The position numbers were made by a program, and so were the translations under genes. The notes under the pieces are model-generated. The model did no database searches. It was not told where the DNA came from and saw only the letters and a program-made list of their open reading frames with translations. DNA of 64,000 nt from Halichondria panicea. Its lineage: Eukaryota; Porifera; Demospongiae; Suberitida; Halichondriidae. The stretch spans positions 1,135,501 to 1,199,500 of the forward strand of contig NC_087390.1 in NCBI RefSeq assembly GCF_963675165.1, given 5' to 3'. Below are positions 35,501 through 47,400 of this stretch, piece by piece. Position 1 is the first letter of the stretch, and the number at the start of each line of letters is the position of its first letter.

Positions 35501-37152
35501 TCACCTCAGCCCAGGTGAGTCTCACTGACGAGGGGCACACTACGAGGAGGGGCCAATCAGAGCGGTAGTAGGACATGACGGCTATGGCCTGAAGTGTCTT
35601 GCCTAGTCCCATATCATCAGCTATCAACACTCGGCCATCACGCTTGATCGAGTATCTGTGAGGGTGGGGTTAGAGGGTAATCAAATGAGTGTGATATTGC
35701 AGCGGTAATAATTGTCAAAACAACCTAACAGGGAAAATTGGATATATTAATAATCAACTGTGTGTGTTTTGTGAATATAGCAAGTTATGATAATAATACA
35801 GGCTATGGCTGCCGCTCTAAAATATTATCAGTACCCAGACATTAACTTACTCCACTCCTTCTTTTTGGAACTCCATCAGAGCAGTGCTCAACTTTGTCTC
35901 GATCCTGCTCCAATCAATAACACTGGAATGGGATTTGGCCTGTATGGAATGGGACTGGGCCTGTAGCTGTGATAGGAACAGGTTTATGACAGGTCTGGGT
36001 ATGAGGTCCAACTCCACATGCTTGCAGCTGCTCTGGATAGCTTTAACTGCAGAGGGGAGGGGCTGTTACAGTGACATGGAATCAACAACATACCCAGTGA
36101 ATTGTAGCCTTCTATTCCAAAGCTCCATAATGACGTTTTGGTATCTATAGAAAGAAATTTTGAAATGAATGATATGAATGGCGTGGCCTGGGAGTGCTTC
36201 CGGTAAAGCAGTCAAATAAATGCTTTCAGAGGCCATTCCACAAAACTTAAAAGCTTCGAAATTTTCGCGCTACACGGTAGATAGCAGGCTGAAGTAATTA
36301 CATAATTATGCGTACTATAAAATCGCTAGTCTAAAACACAATCTTACTGTAAGCTCTTGTAGGCATCTTCTTGAATATCTCAATGAGGTCATGATCGTAC
36401 TGCACCTTGACCTCCAGCCTTGTCTTGGACACCATACAAACCCGTGCCTTCTTCTTGTCTCTCAGCTGGGTACACTTCACAGGGGGAGGGTGGTCAGGCG
36501 GTAGTGATGGTGACGGCTTGCAGCTCATCGCTGCTGCCACTTTAATGGAAGCATCCGGTACCGAGGTGATGGGATGAGGTGCATTCAGAGGTGGCTTAGA
36601 GTAGAACAGAGGAATTCTCGAATTTACTGGAGATGCTTTATTAGGTGACAATTTCGGAGGAGAGTTATGGAACAATGTAGACAAATGAGGAGTGGACGGT
36701 TTGGAATAAAATGGTGGTTGTTGGAGACCAGTTTGAGATGTCATTGATGATGGGAGTTCATTGTGTAATGTTCTTGTTCTTGGTAATGATAGCGTCTTTG
36801 TGCTGCTGGAGCTTCCTTGGTGTGATATTAGAGGATTAGACCATTTTGATTCTTGTACTTGACTTGCTGCACTGGAACTTGAGCTAGCTTCAGCCGAATT
36901 AGGGTGAGATCTAACGTTGTCATAGGAACTCAAACTAGGGAATGTAGACGCCATCTTTGAGGTAGTAGCTGCAGACGTAGTGTAAGCGTGTCTCTTTGCA
37001 GGGGGAGATCCCTGCACACCAGTGTGGGGTGGATCCACTCTCCGCTTGGCTGTTAGTTTGGCTTGAGCTCTTCTTCTGTTTGCCTCCATTCTCTGCAGCT
37101 GCTCAGTAGACATTCCTCCACTGCCACTAGCTGAGGGTCTACCAGGATGCAT
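29527..37152 (-). CDS. SMARCAL1: SMARCAL1-like annealing helicase, copy B (intact, 16 exons, 821 aa)
   Basis: Exons, 5' to 3': 36348-37152, 36094-36144, 35851-36046, 35505-35655, 35047-35208, 34773-34838, 34342-34485, 32684-32763, 32428-32479, 32286-32372, 31900-32070, 31546-31669, 31305-31363, 31011-31111, 30710-30803, 29527-29649. All phases agree and no stop is met. The N-terminus has an RPA32-binding-like segment ([17 protein letters not shown], about residues 16-32). One HARP domain follows (AYSK-type sequence spliced to [16 protein letters not shown]); human SMARCAL1 has two. The SNF2 ATPase has motif I DMGLGKT (365-371), the D-E-S-H box (456-459) and [11 protein letters not shown]; the C-terminal lobe has [16 protein letters not shown] and [11 protein letters not shown] (720-730). 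It rewinds RPA-coated DNA at stalled forks. The exon 11 donor (AAG-GTTGGG) is weak and the last exon is less certain than the rest. Confidence 0.9.
29712..30270 (+). repeat. Dispersed repeat R1, copy c (complete)
   Basis: It begins ATGAAAGCACC-ACA-GGTGCTG, then ATGCCTCGGTGG, and ends GCGCACCGAGGCAT-AACTATGG. The 11-bp ends ATGCCTCGGTG and CACCGAGGCAT are exact inverted repeats. A small hairpin GCACC-ACA-GGTGC lies just outside the left end in all copies. The copy is in the last intron of SMARCAL1-B. No ORF of note. Confidence 0.75.
32908..33816 (-). CDS. Intron-nested intronless gene, unknown 302-aa protein (copy B)
   Basis: It lies inside SMARCAL1-B intron 7, same strand, no intron, starting at MATKEVSNK. 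It differs from the copy at 2799-3707 at about three residues near the N-terminus (Val for Ala, Glu for Lys, Val for Ile) and is otherwise identical by eye. The open frame is preserved in both copies, which argues that the protein is real. It may be transcribed on its own or processed from the host intron. The family is not recognised; no signal peptide, membrane span or P-loop is visible. Confidence 0.72.
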   Translation of the reverse strand: MATKEVSNKFTCLVNFVNEFDASEKKVVLLFNERRKTFSRDVFSKILWPHFNQLMEMLEIFIKDLLKETVEIVFKELLASSTSKETNKLTPHLQEVVAHSLLHHSSKDDKKAAFEMSSYLLPHPELWRDSFDSYKQYLLAKCDEVVPVFDGANGIDETFKEIFESTGTTLSLSSAVIPIKASYCHKEYQVTDLVLSSVDGLSTILHLYHGIHCVVTKKSLNYFSSIDCKLFQDPQKVHFQKLLGEVPGDYLEYLYRCVTSHPDDPYLYFEQCKNLMYFLWSLTHSLCDAVSTFMKDHFDIEL

Positions 37153-37334
37153 GGTGGTCTCTTTAGTCAGAATAGCTGGCTCTTAGTCTGAAACTGTCAT
37201 ACACTTTACATGAGCCCATGCCCACTACCCAGTTTTACACTATAATTATAATTATAATTGGAAATTGGAAATGATCATGAAACATACTAACATAACCTAG
37301 ACACCTAAAGTATAGACACACAATTCATTACACA

Positions 37335-40300
37335 TTATTGTGTGGGATACTTTATTCTACTCCTAACACTGTCATAGTCGATGCACTTTATAGCACTTTG
37401 TCTTGCACTTAATGGAATATGTAATTCTCTAATTGTTGTATTGAGTTTTAGACCCTCGATAATCGGAGACCAGTCGGGAATATCCGGCACCATCAGGTGG
37501 AGAACACAAAGAGTCTTATTTATTTTCAACATATCACCAACAGCTTTGGTATCTTCCGAAGTGATGAGTAGCTTCTGAAATTCAGAGTATGTGTATTTAC
37601 ATTCAAGTATCAACTCCAATATCAAAGTTGTGAGACTCGAATTCTTACTCAATGCATTTGCGATAGGTAGTAAGAAACGTTGGTCTGGTTCCACACACAG
37701 TGTTGGCAAATGCAGGTGCTCAAGATACTTTTTATTCTCAAGTACATTGCAAATAGCCATAATTGTATCGTTGCTGGCTATTAGATCTACTTGTTTATAT
37801 ATGTTTAGTCTAATCACAAACTTCTTTAGCGTCAGACTGCAAACAGTCTCCATTATTTGTTTCAAAAATGTTGATGAATGTATTGGAAGCAGACAATCTT
37901 GTCCGCCATACAAGTTTATGTCAGCGGTTTCAAGTTTAATACCATCACACACCTGAATACATATTTCTTCTAGAACACTGTTTTGTCGTAGCAGGGCACA
38001 GAAGTTTTCTATCATATCATCTGATGTGAACTCCACGTTACAATATAGTTGTTTAACTGAAGAGTTTTCTTCGAGTGCCTTGATAATGTTATTAGACTGA
38101 ACATTAACCTCTTGCAGGGTTTTATGTTTACATACTGCAGATGCTGTGATGTTTTGAGAAAGATCGGAGCCCACATCAACTGCTAGCTTTTCCAGCAATA
38201 GACACTTGGAGAGAGAAGAATGATAGATCGAGAGTGTTAAGGAACTTCTGCACAGTACGCCATCTAGTGGATCATCAGTAAATAGTCCGAAATAACTTAA
38301 AAAGATAGCGAAATGATCGATACATTTAATTACCTGCTCTGTAAAATCCCCTGCAAATATTGAACCCAAATTCGAAGGGAATAATTGAGGTAGATTTAGT
38401 TCTTTGAACCTTTTGATATTCAATCCAAAGTTTAGACGTGTATTGCAATCAGCTGATTCATAAATATCTAATATATCACCGTCAGCACCGCCTACGTATA
38501 TGGTAACTTCCAAATATTCTAAAGAAGAACAGAATTCTGTAATTGTATCATTTAAAATGCCAGTTATTTCTAAGTCATTAATATGAAAATGTAATGTCTT
38601 CAGAGTTCTCGAATATTTCAATACTTCTAATAAGATCGGCAACGATGAGATAGTAACCGTCTCAACATTCTCTAGGAATTTTGATAGTTTGCTTGCCAAC
38701 GGCATGTGTTGGCCATTATATACTTGTAGCACTCCTTGTGTTGCAGCTGGAATATAGTTTATTATGTCGCACCAACTATCAGGGAATGGGTACATATCAC
38801 ATATCACATTTAAAACTTTGATCTGTGAAGAACAATTAGATTTGTGTCTCCTGAGTCCAGCCATTAAAAAACGCATATTTTTCGAAATGGAGAACCAGTA
38901 ATTTAATTCTAACATGAAGTTCCCTACTGCTATGCAATAGCCTAGAGCAAGGAAATACAAGGGATCCAATTGTCGGTGCATTAGTTCGATAGGGAGTATA
39001 ACATTTTCGAAAGAGGTAATTAGTTGTTCATTTTGAGTTTCATACAGCCAGAGTATGTGTTTTGTATCGAGGTAAATCACCGTTTCATTGTCTTCTTCTC
39101 TAACCTGTGGAGCAGGCAAAACACACCTTGTCCAGGGATCAGAAAAATGTGTGAGACCAGCTAAAAATAAGATTATCATATTGCTTTCGGATTTAGATTG
39201 TGTTTCAATAAAAAATAGCTGTTTTGGTTGAGAGTATGTTCTCCATATATGGAATGCAGCCAAGAACTCTTGCAGCGTTAGATGAATGAAGTTGTATGAA
39301 GGAGATACGGTTTGTGTGATGGATTGATACAGTGGGTGGACACTGTTCATAAAACCAAGTGTAGTACTGCTTTCGGGAATGTCGTCCTCATAGAAAATAA
39401 GCTGATTTGCGTTCTGTATTGCTAATCCTTTGTGTGCAATTCGGCAGAGGTGAAGGAAATGAGGTTGAAGTGATTGAGGTAACTCTTGAAGATTACCATT
39501 CCACTCTTCTTGCACTGGGTGGTCAGTAAGGTATCGCTTTAGCAAAACACTGGAGTATGCAGTATAAAGTTCTGTTGTTGTGTTTGGAAAAATATTTTGT
39601 TTTCTGGTATGGCATTCCATGTAAACTTGAATAACAATACGAGCACAGAGAGGATTGTACATGGCACTGTTAATGTGTGGGTTGGCAGCAATATACGTTC
39701 GTAAATCATCTGGTGCTCCATCCTTAATTGCCTGATCAATGTACTCTTGTATCTGTATCTCTGTAAAACCAAGGACCACAATTTTTTGATCAATTCGACT
39801 GCTACATTTTTTAAGTGAATCTAAAGCCCATGGCCTGCTGGTTATGACAACAGTACTTGCTGGTAAAAGTTTTCCATGTATGAGTTTCATGATAACGGAG
39901 TATTTTCTACTAGTAAAACTTAGTGCTTGCGGAAATTCATCGAGACCCTCCAGAATAAACAACAATCCTTCACCTTCTGATTGAGATACTTCGTTACTAA
40001 CTTTCTGGGATCTAACTTTATCTCCACATTCAAAAAGGTCTGCCAAGTTATCAGCTTCTTGAGTGTACTTATCACGCAGTTGCAGCAATACAACGAGAGA
40101 GTAGTCTCTCCAAATCTTTCCTAAACTCCACCGTCTGCACAGTTCCCATGACAAGGTGGTCTTACCGACTCCTGGAGCTCCTTCGATGATAACTAGTTTG
40201 GGAAATGAGTCACCAATTTTACATGCAATTTGTTCAATACAAACTTGGCCTTTATCTACAAGATCAATTTTACCGTGCACTTGGTGTGTTTGAAGTTTGG

Positions 40301-42714
40301 GTTGAGCATTTCGATCACAATTATTAACGATCATCAGATTTATAAAATGTTTCACACAGCCAAGAGGACAGCGCTCATCAGCAGGAAGCTGTCTTACATT
40401 GTAAGTGCTAATAAGGTATGTTTTGTATGTTTCAATAGCACACAACTTTGGACTTCTTGATGGCTCAACCAAAGTATTGGAATCTGAGAAGATAGATTGT
40501 ACGCATAACTACACGCATAACTCTACACGCATAATTTACTGTCTTAGCCTATATGTAAATGAATTCATCTACTTCTGGTATATGTCATACAAGTCTATAC
40601 TATATACAGTATAATTATATAGCTCTGTATAGTATCTGGTATAGAAAGTAAATTGTAATGGACAAGAGCTAGCGTTGTAATGCATACTACAGCTGCATGA
40701 TATCATGCACTAAAATTAATGTATATACCGGTACATTCTTTCTTTATAGCCTCCGCGACATCATTCCGATCAACTGTTGATGCTCTGAGACTCTGACATA
40801 TTTCAGAATAGGTGAGAGGGCCAGTCTTCAAGCGAGCAGTTATCATGTCACGTAAACAGGTTTGATTATCTCGATGTTTATCACTGATATTATCGAGGAT
40901 GTGAAAGCCTAATCCCAGATCAAGTCCCAGGTCGAACCAGTTACCAGCAGCTTTTATCAAGTTCTTATAAACAGAATTCAAATCATCGAGAGTCAGAATT
41001 GAGGCTATAAAACAAATGATAAGTGCAATGTCGTACACATGGTTTACACATGTATGTTCTATAAAATAGCTGATGAGCAACTTGTATATTATATACGCAT
41101 ACATAAGGAGACACTGCTTACTAAACGTTGGTCCAGGGTTTGCTTCAACATCTCCTGACTGTAACAGTAAGCGGAATATCAGTAACAGTATACACAGACT
41201 GAGAGTGGGGGGCAACATCAGTCTATTAGTGCTCTGAACTCTCACTTGGAACTTGGTCGGCTTTTCTTGAGTATCTAAAACTAGAAAATAAGAGTGACGT
41301 TTATAATTATTGTGTTAGTCATTTGATTACCTGATGTTGTGCAATACTGAGTGTTCCATTGTTTCCGAGGGTTCCATCTCACCAAGCAGGCAGTGATGAG
41401 TGAGTAGCAGGTGATAAGCACAGCTGACAGAATGAGAGCGGCCAGTGCACTCCCCCTCCATCCCAGCTCACAAGGAAACACTCCGGTCCAAATCAAGTCA
41501 ACCACAGGGCAAGCAGGACGTGGGGGAGCTGCATGTGTAGAGTTGCACAAAATTAAAATTAATTCTGAGCGAATCGAGGCTCTAATCAGGTCACGTTAAG
41601 ACTTTAGACACACGAGAACTAGTGCCTCTGGTTGCTGCAGACTGTAACGGATTTCAAAGTTGAAGGACGTGTTAGTGATTGCACAGAGGCTCACAACTCT
41701 ACTGCTTAGAAGGGATTTGTTCAAGCATTCTGGTCATAATTATGGTTTTTATGTTTTTAAATTGACTATTAATTTTGTGACATTACCTACAATCATTACA
41801 GCTCTGCCGCCACCTCTGACACACCCCAGTATTATTGAATGTCAGACCTGATCAGAGTGATGAATATGCATATCTAGGTTGCAGTCCAGTATATTCACGT
41901 GCTGTGTCATCACAATTGTGGGTCATGAGATTTCGTGAATACCAAGCAATGCAAGCATGCTGTTTAAAACTGACCTAAGTTAAATATGTGGCCTATGCCC
42001 TGTAATATGCTCGGCATATACTAGTTGGGCATAGTACCAACCCTGGACGCTCACGTAGGGTTGGGAATCACTGCCATGTCAGGATTTGTGTCACTGCAGT
42101 TTACACGTAACAGCCCAATCAGATTGCAGCGTTCAAGTGCTGAAGGCGTGGTGAATGAGTGAATGAGCCAGAAAGTCAGTAATTCTGTCTGCCAAATCAA
42201 TAGTAGACAAGCCAGCTTGATCCAGGAACACGCCTAGTCAAGTTAGAGCTAATGGAATGCAAAATTGACTCTTGCAGTGGCATTCAAACTGAGCTCTTTG
42301 CGATTACCATCATATATAACTACACCTAAATACCGGTTGCACGAAAACCCTGACAGGGCAGTGGTTTCCAACCTTACACGAGCGTCCAGGGTTGGGCCAT
42401 GCCCAACTAGGTATATACCAAAGTGTATGATAAGAAATGTTATGCAATTATTGGCGAGTATGCTTCACTGACTCACAGGAAAAAGTTTGTAAGAAGAGTA
42501 TGTATCTGATGGTGACCATAATGAGGTAGAGTTGGTAGAGGACAGGGGTGATCAACACAGAGGCAAGGCAGGCTCTGAGCTGCCAACTAGGCTTACGGAA
42601 AACCAGGGTAACATCATCTTCCAGATCTTCTGGGTCTTCATAGGGTGGTCTGATTTTTGGAGACCATTTTCTTTCAAAGGAGCTTGCTGCTGATGACTTC
42701 AAAATCCACTGCAT
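37335..42714 (-). CDS. NLR-B: transmembrane module - 2A - DEATH - NACHT - LRR (intact, 5 exons, 1337 aa)
   Basis: Exons: 42477-42714, 41331-41528, 41122-41274, 40729-41004, 37335-40483; every junction is phase 1. The first two exons encode a membrane module of about 145 residues with hydrophobic helices (SVLITPVLYQLYLIMVTIRY and ALAALILSAVLITCYSLI). The third exon has a second hydrophobic run and the 2A motif (Gly193/Pro194). A DEATH domain follows (about 198-288; Trp and Leu core, GNWFDLGLDLGLG), then NACHT with Walker A (EGAPGVGKTTLSWELC, about 390) and Walker B (LLFILEGLDEFP), the FIHLTLQEFLAAFHIW signature, and about 450 residues of LRR-like repeats. The start at MQWIL is set by an in-frame TGA five codons upstream. 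If the 2A motif works, the transcript yields a membrane protein and a free DEATH-NACHT-LRR sensor; an internal Met (MLPPTL) could instead give an NLR led by a hydrophobic 2A signal. Confidence 0.8.
41129..41152 (-). other. 2A-type ribosome-skipping motif in NLR-B
   Basis: The codons for D-V-E-A-N-P-G-P, preceded by Ser-Gly and a Leu-rich hydrophobic run, lie at the 3' end of exon 3, two codons before the splice donor. The core fits the D-x-E-x-N-P-G-P consensus exactly. From the literature I recall 2A-like elements at the N-terminus of sea urchin NLRs that also act as signal sequences; whether this sponge arrangement is described I cannot check here. Confidence 0.82.
42022..42409. mobile_element. 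388-bp MITE with about 60-bp inverted ends
   Basis: The left end CTAGTTGGGCATAGTACCAA, followed by CCCTGGACGCTCAC, pairs with the right end, which has GAGCGTCCAGGGTTGG and then GCCATGCCCAACTAG. A GTTGGGAATCACTGCC / GGCAGTGGTTTCCAAC pair lies further in. It is in intron 1 of NLR-B and absent from block A. Flanks are TATA-like; the exact target duplication is unclear. Confidence 0.7.
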
Positions 42715-42984
42715 CTCTTCAGAATATTTTCAGGCTATTTGTAACAGTTTCCAGATGGATCTTGTAAGAGTACAAGCTAGCTTGTAAAGCCTACAAGCCA
42801 AATACGAGAGTAAACAAAATACAAGCCACTCCCCCTTTTCTGAGTAGAAACTTTACCCCACCTCGTCCTCCACCCTCCAGTGCAGTGAAAGTCTCAGAGA
42901 GGGAACAACACAACAATCTTTGCAGCTAGCTCTGCTGGTCCTAGGAGTGTGTTTGATTGAGGTCTTAAGTTGTTGAACTAAGCA
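42715..42984. promoter_or_regulatory. Divergent promoter region between NLR-B and MUT-B
   Basis: 270 bp separate the NLR and MUT start codons. The region contains CCACTCCCCCTTTTCTGAG near 42826. A very similar CCCTCCCCCTTTTCTGC lies between TMEM138 and NDUFS1 (55.67 kb), and a related motif at the block A counterpart. No TATA box in a convincing position. Co-regulation is inferred from geometry and the shared motif. Confidence 0.45.
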
Positions 42985-44351
42985 ATGCTGAGGGGCAGCA
43001 AATATCTAAGGTGAGCCAGGTTTGATCAGTTGATCGATTGCCCTAGTGTACACTAAACCAGAGTATTCGATATGTATCTGTGTGTGTACTCCAGACTGGT
43101 GAGACTGAGGTGTGGAGGAGGGAGACCACTGACGGCCGGACTGTGTGGTGATCACCATGGCAAACACAGGCTATTGCACACCACCAGAACAAGGTATTTA
43201 ATAGTGGTATTATGTAGAACGAACATATAGGTAGTTACAAATCAGTTCAATGACGATGCATGGTTTACACGGTTACTTTATCTTAATAACAACAAATAAA
43301 GTACTAAAGTTATGGCTATAAAAAGATGTTCAATTACTACATCCCCCCTCAATCAATTTAATTTTAATCATGGTTCGGAGATCTTTCAGCTGCCATATTA
43401 TTGAATTCCATGTATCCAATTTCAACGATTTTATGATTTTCTGAACGCTTAGAAAAAATGGTGTCATCAAAGTGATTACCATGCCCGTGGTCCAAGGCTG
43501 ATAACATTAATGACAATTATGGCCCCCATGCCCCCCAAAAAAATTATGATTTAAACATATCATTTGAATGGTTTCTTTCTAAGCTTTAGCATTGGATCAA
43601 CAGTACTAAAGTTATGGCTGTTGAAAGATGTACAACTACAACCCCCCTCCCTCTGTTTAATCAATGGTTCGGGGAGAAACAGAAACTCACCAGTTAGTGC
43701 ACTGTGTCTATCTATACCCCCAGCAGAGATGACACTGTAGGGGGTGATGAGAGAGCCAAGCCGAAGGTTCCACTGGACCAGGAGTGGGCGGCTCTAGCCA
43801 GGAAGATGCTCAAGGGGGCTGACCCGGAGGAGAGGCTCACCTGGAGAACCCCCGAGGTGTGTGTGGGGGAGGGGTCTAGTAGTACCATTACCACTCTCAG
43901 GATACTGCAACAGCTAGTATCCCTTTACATCCTAAATCACATAATTATAAATACCTCCATTATTCACTAGGAAGCGTAGAAATCATCTGTTATACAATTC
44001 CCAGCTCTAACAAGCTAACTGACTGCACATGTGCTCCCTCCCTCCATCATGCACAGGGATTTGACCTGAAGCCACTGTACACTGCCGAGGATACGGCGGG
44101 TCATGAGAAAGAGTTACCCGGGAAGTACCCGTTCACCAGAGGGCCCTACGCCACCATGTACACTCAGAGGCCCTGGACTATTAGACAGGTGATGAGTCGC
44201 TGTCAAAGCAGAAGTCCTGTTCAATAACAATTAGTGGTCAATTGTAGCTTCTGATTATAAACTATGGTGTATATAATTATTTGCTTGATTTTACTGTAAG
44301 AATCATTTAATAGCTATACACAATTAATATGAATAAGCACGCACACACACA

Positions 44352-44419
<68 letters not shown>

Positions 44420-47400
44420 ACCCACACATACACACACACACACAGTACGCAGGATTCAGTACAGTTGAGGAGAGCAACAAGTTCTACAAGGCCAACATAG
44501 CAGCCGGTCAGCAAGGGTTGAGTGTGGCCTTTGACCTTCCCACTCACAGGGGGTACGATTCTGATAACCCCCTCGCTGTGGGGGACGTGGGAATGGCAGG
44601 GGTCGCTGTGGACTCAGTGGAGGATATGAAGGTACCTAGCCTGTGTCTGTATAATGTATGGTCTGACTATAATGGTGTTTTAGAGTACTTAGTGTTGATG
44701 GAATTCTTGCTGCTAACTAAATATTGGTTATAGTTATCAAAGCACAACCTTTTTCACCTTATTTTTAATGCGCTATTCTACCAGCTTGATGAATAATTAG
44801 TCTAGCATTTCTGCTCTTTGCTAATTCCGTGAAAAGGGTTGTACACCTTTTGTAAAAATAATGATCAGTTACATGTCAGTATTAGGCATGTATACATAAT
44901 TTTCTGCAGATACTGTTTGATGGAATACCTCTCAACAAGATGTCTGTGTCCATGACAATGAACGGAGCAGTACTCCCGGTACTAGCCATGTACATAGTGG
45001 CAGCTGAAGAACAAGTGAGGTTTAGTTGACCTATAGTACAATCATCACTTGTTTGACCTTCTGTTTATACGTACTGTTTTTATCTCACCACATAAATTGT
45101 TATGGCATTCATTTGTTTGCAATACGGTATTATAATTATGTGTAAGAATATAATTTCTTCCTTTCTCTCTGATTCCTTTGCCCCTCCCCCTGCCCCGCCC
45201 ACACAGGGAGTCAAGCTGGAGGAGCTTCAGGGGACTATCCAGAACGACATCTTGAAGGAGTTCATGGTCCGCAACACGTACATCTACCCACCAGAGTTCT
45301 CCATGAAGATCATCGGAGATATCTTCACCTTCACATCACAGGTTAGAATGGGTGTGGCTTGCTGTGTTCAGGGTTGATTTGTTAATGTGTGGTGTAAGCA
45401 ATGCCATCTTCTACGTTTATCCTGCTGCATTAATTTTATTGATTGCAAAAAATAACCCATACTTTTCTCGCGAACCAAATATTTTGATAATTATCCTTAT
45501 AGATAGGTATTTCACAGGACCACTGCATAATTATTCGAATTGTGAAATCTTAATTCAAGTTACAATCACTCAAAATTAGTAATCAAAACAGGCCCATTGC
45601 CAGCTATAGGCTATACGTAGTGTGTTTTTATGCTGTACCTTGATTGTCTTCTGTATTAATGCTTCCTCTCTGTGTGCAGCACATGCCTCAGTACAATTCC
45701 ATCTCCATCTCTGGCTACCACATCATGGAGGCTGGTGCTGACCCTGTGCTAGAGTTAGCCTTCACTGTGGCTGATGGGCTAGAGTACTGCAGGACAGGTG
45801 TGTGAGGTGTGAGGGGTGTGGGAGGGGGTGTGGGTCTGAAGTTACTAGCTACTACATTGTGGAGTTAAAAGTTAAATTGGTGAGCATTCCTGTCAACAAT
45901 GTTCTATATTGCGTATGTGGGGGTGTGTAAGAAGAGGAGAATCTATGGTTGGTATAATTATACTGGTTTTAAATTAGCGTCGATCCCAGCCCCCTCACTA
46001 GAGGACCTGGTAACCACCGTTTGTGTGGGTGGACTCAATAGTAAATTTTTTCTTTATAATTAATCAATTAACCTTTAATTTGTCTATGGTCACCCACGTG
46101 GTTGATAACTTTAGACAGAAATCGCCATTACAACTCTAGGCTCATACGAGGAGCACTGATCTTACTGATATGGCATCAAACAAGCATCTAGAAGCAAGTA
46201 GACTTGCCAGAGCCGGTCAGTACTGACAGAAAAACGCCCCCACTCTATCACAGTACAAAACCAGACTTTTCAACACTGGAGAGAGCGTGAGCAAGAGCAG
46301 AAGAGAAGTGGAAACCATTATAGTCACTATAGTCTAGGCCATAAATGTTGTAAGTATCTTATTAAAACGTGCTATGATTTGTGCAATGACATCATTGTAA
46401 AATATATAATAATTAATTTACTAAGATATTTCGACCCCCAATAATCTGGGGGGGGGCAATTGACGCATGCGCAGACAGTGTATACCAGGTGGTCTTTGAG
46501 CGGCCTGGAATCGAGGCTAGTTTTAAATTTACTCATTAATTTTCTGCTAGTCTTGTGGCTCATCACATTTCATTAAGGCATGCATTCCTACTCTCATAAC
46601 ACTATACTAAATATATCTTTTGTGAAGAGGTCAGGGCCTTTATTCATAGTAAATTCATTTGGTTTGCTGTACTCCCGTTTGAGACCTCGTATTTTGAATG
46701 TCTTTCACACTGGTCCCAATAAGGGGGTGTGTCAGTCCGGCTGTTCAAAGTATTGTTAGCAAAGCTTGCAATGTGACTTAGCTAGATAGAGCAAGTTCTC
46801 AGATTAACAAATAAGGAAGATATCATGGACTGACTAAGCACATGGTCACAATGACCTAAATACATAACACAAGAAAGTTCTAGAATGTTCCAGACTAGTC
46901 TAAACATAGATATAACATCATTATCAACTAAGTGTACCCAAGGGCGTATACAGAGTATACGCCCTTGGTGTACCTATACTAACAGTATAGCTGTTGCAGG
47001 ATCACAGTGCTGTACATATATATATTTATATATATCGTGATTATGGCCACAAAATATGATCCTTCCATTGAAGAACAGGGACTACTTTCACCGATCGATT
47101 CGTTCCGTGAAGAAGATCCTGTTCCTGTTTCTGATGATGCTCTTAGGGTAGATACAGATGAGGAAAAAGACTATGATGAAAGAAAATTTTATCGATTTGT
47201 TGATAATTTCCCAGAAGAACTAAAAGGCAAATGCGACCCCTCACAAGTGAAGGCAGCATATAAAAATGCCAAACAGCTCAGAATTCTTGTGACTGGAAAA
47301 ACTGGATCTGGAAAATCTACTCTTATTAATGGGATTCTTGGAGTTGCTGTAGCTAAAGAAGGAGACAGTATCAGCAAGGCCTGCACAACAAAAGTCACAG

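Noticed and set aside
44314..44733. ORFs of His-Thr or Val-Cys repeats
   Set aside because: They are translations of the CA microsatellite before MUT-B exon 5; only the plus-strand part from 44446 is real exon.
46372..46566. 64-residue minus-strand ORF in MUT-B intron 8
   Set aside because: No recognisable motif, AT-rich, overlaps dispersed short repeats; no counterpart in MUT-C.
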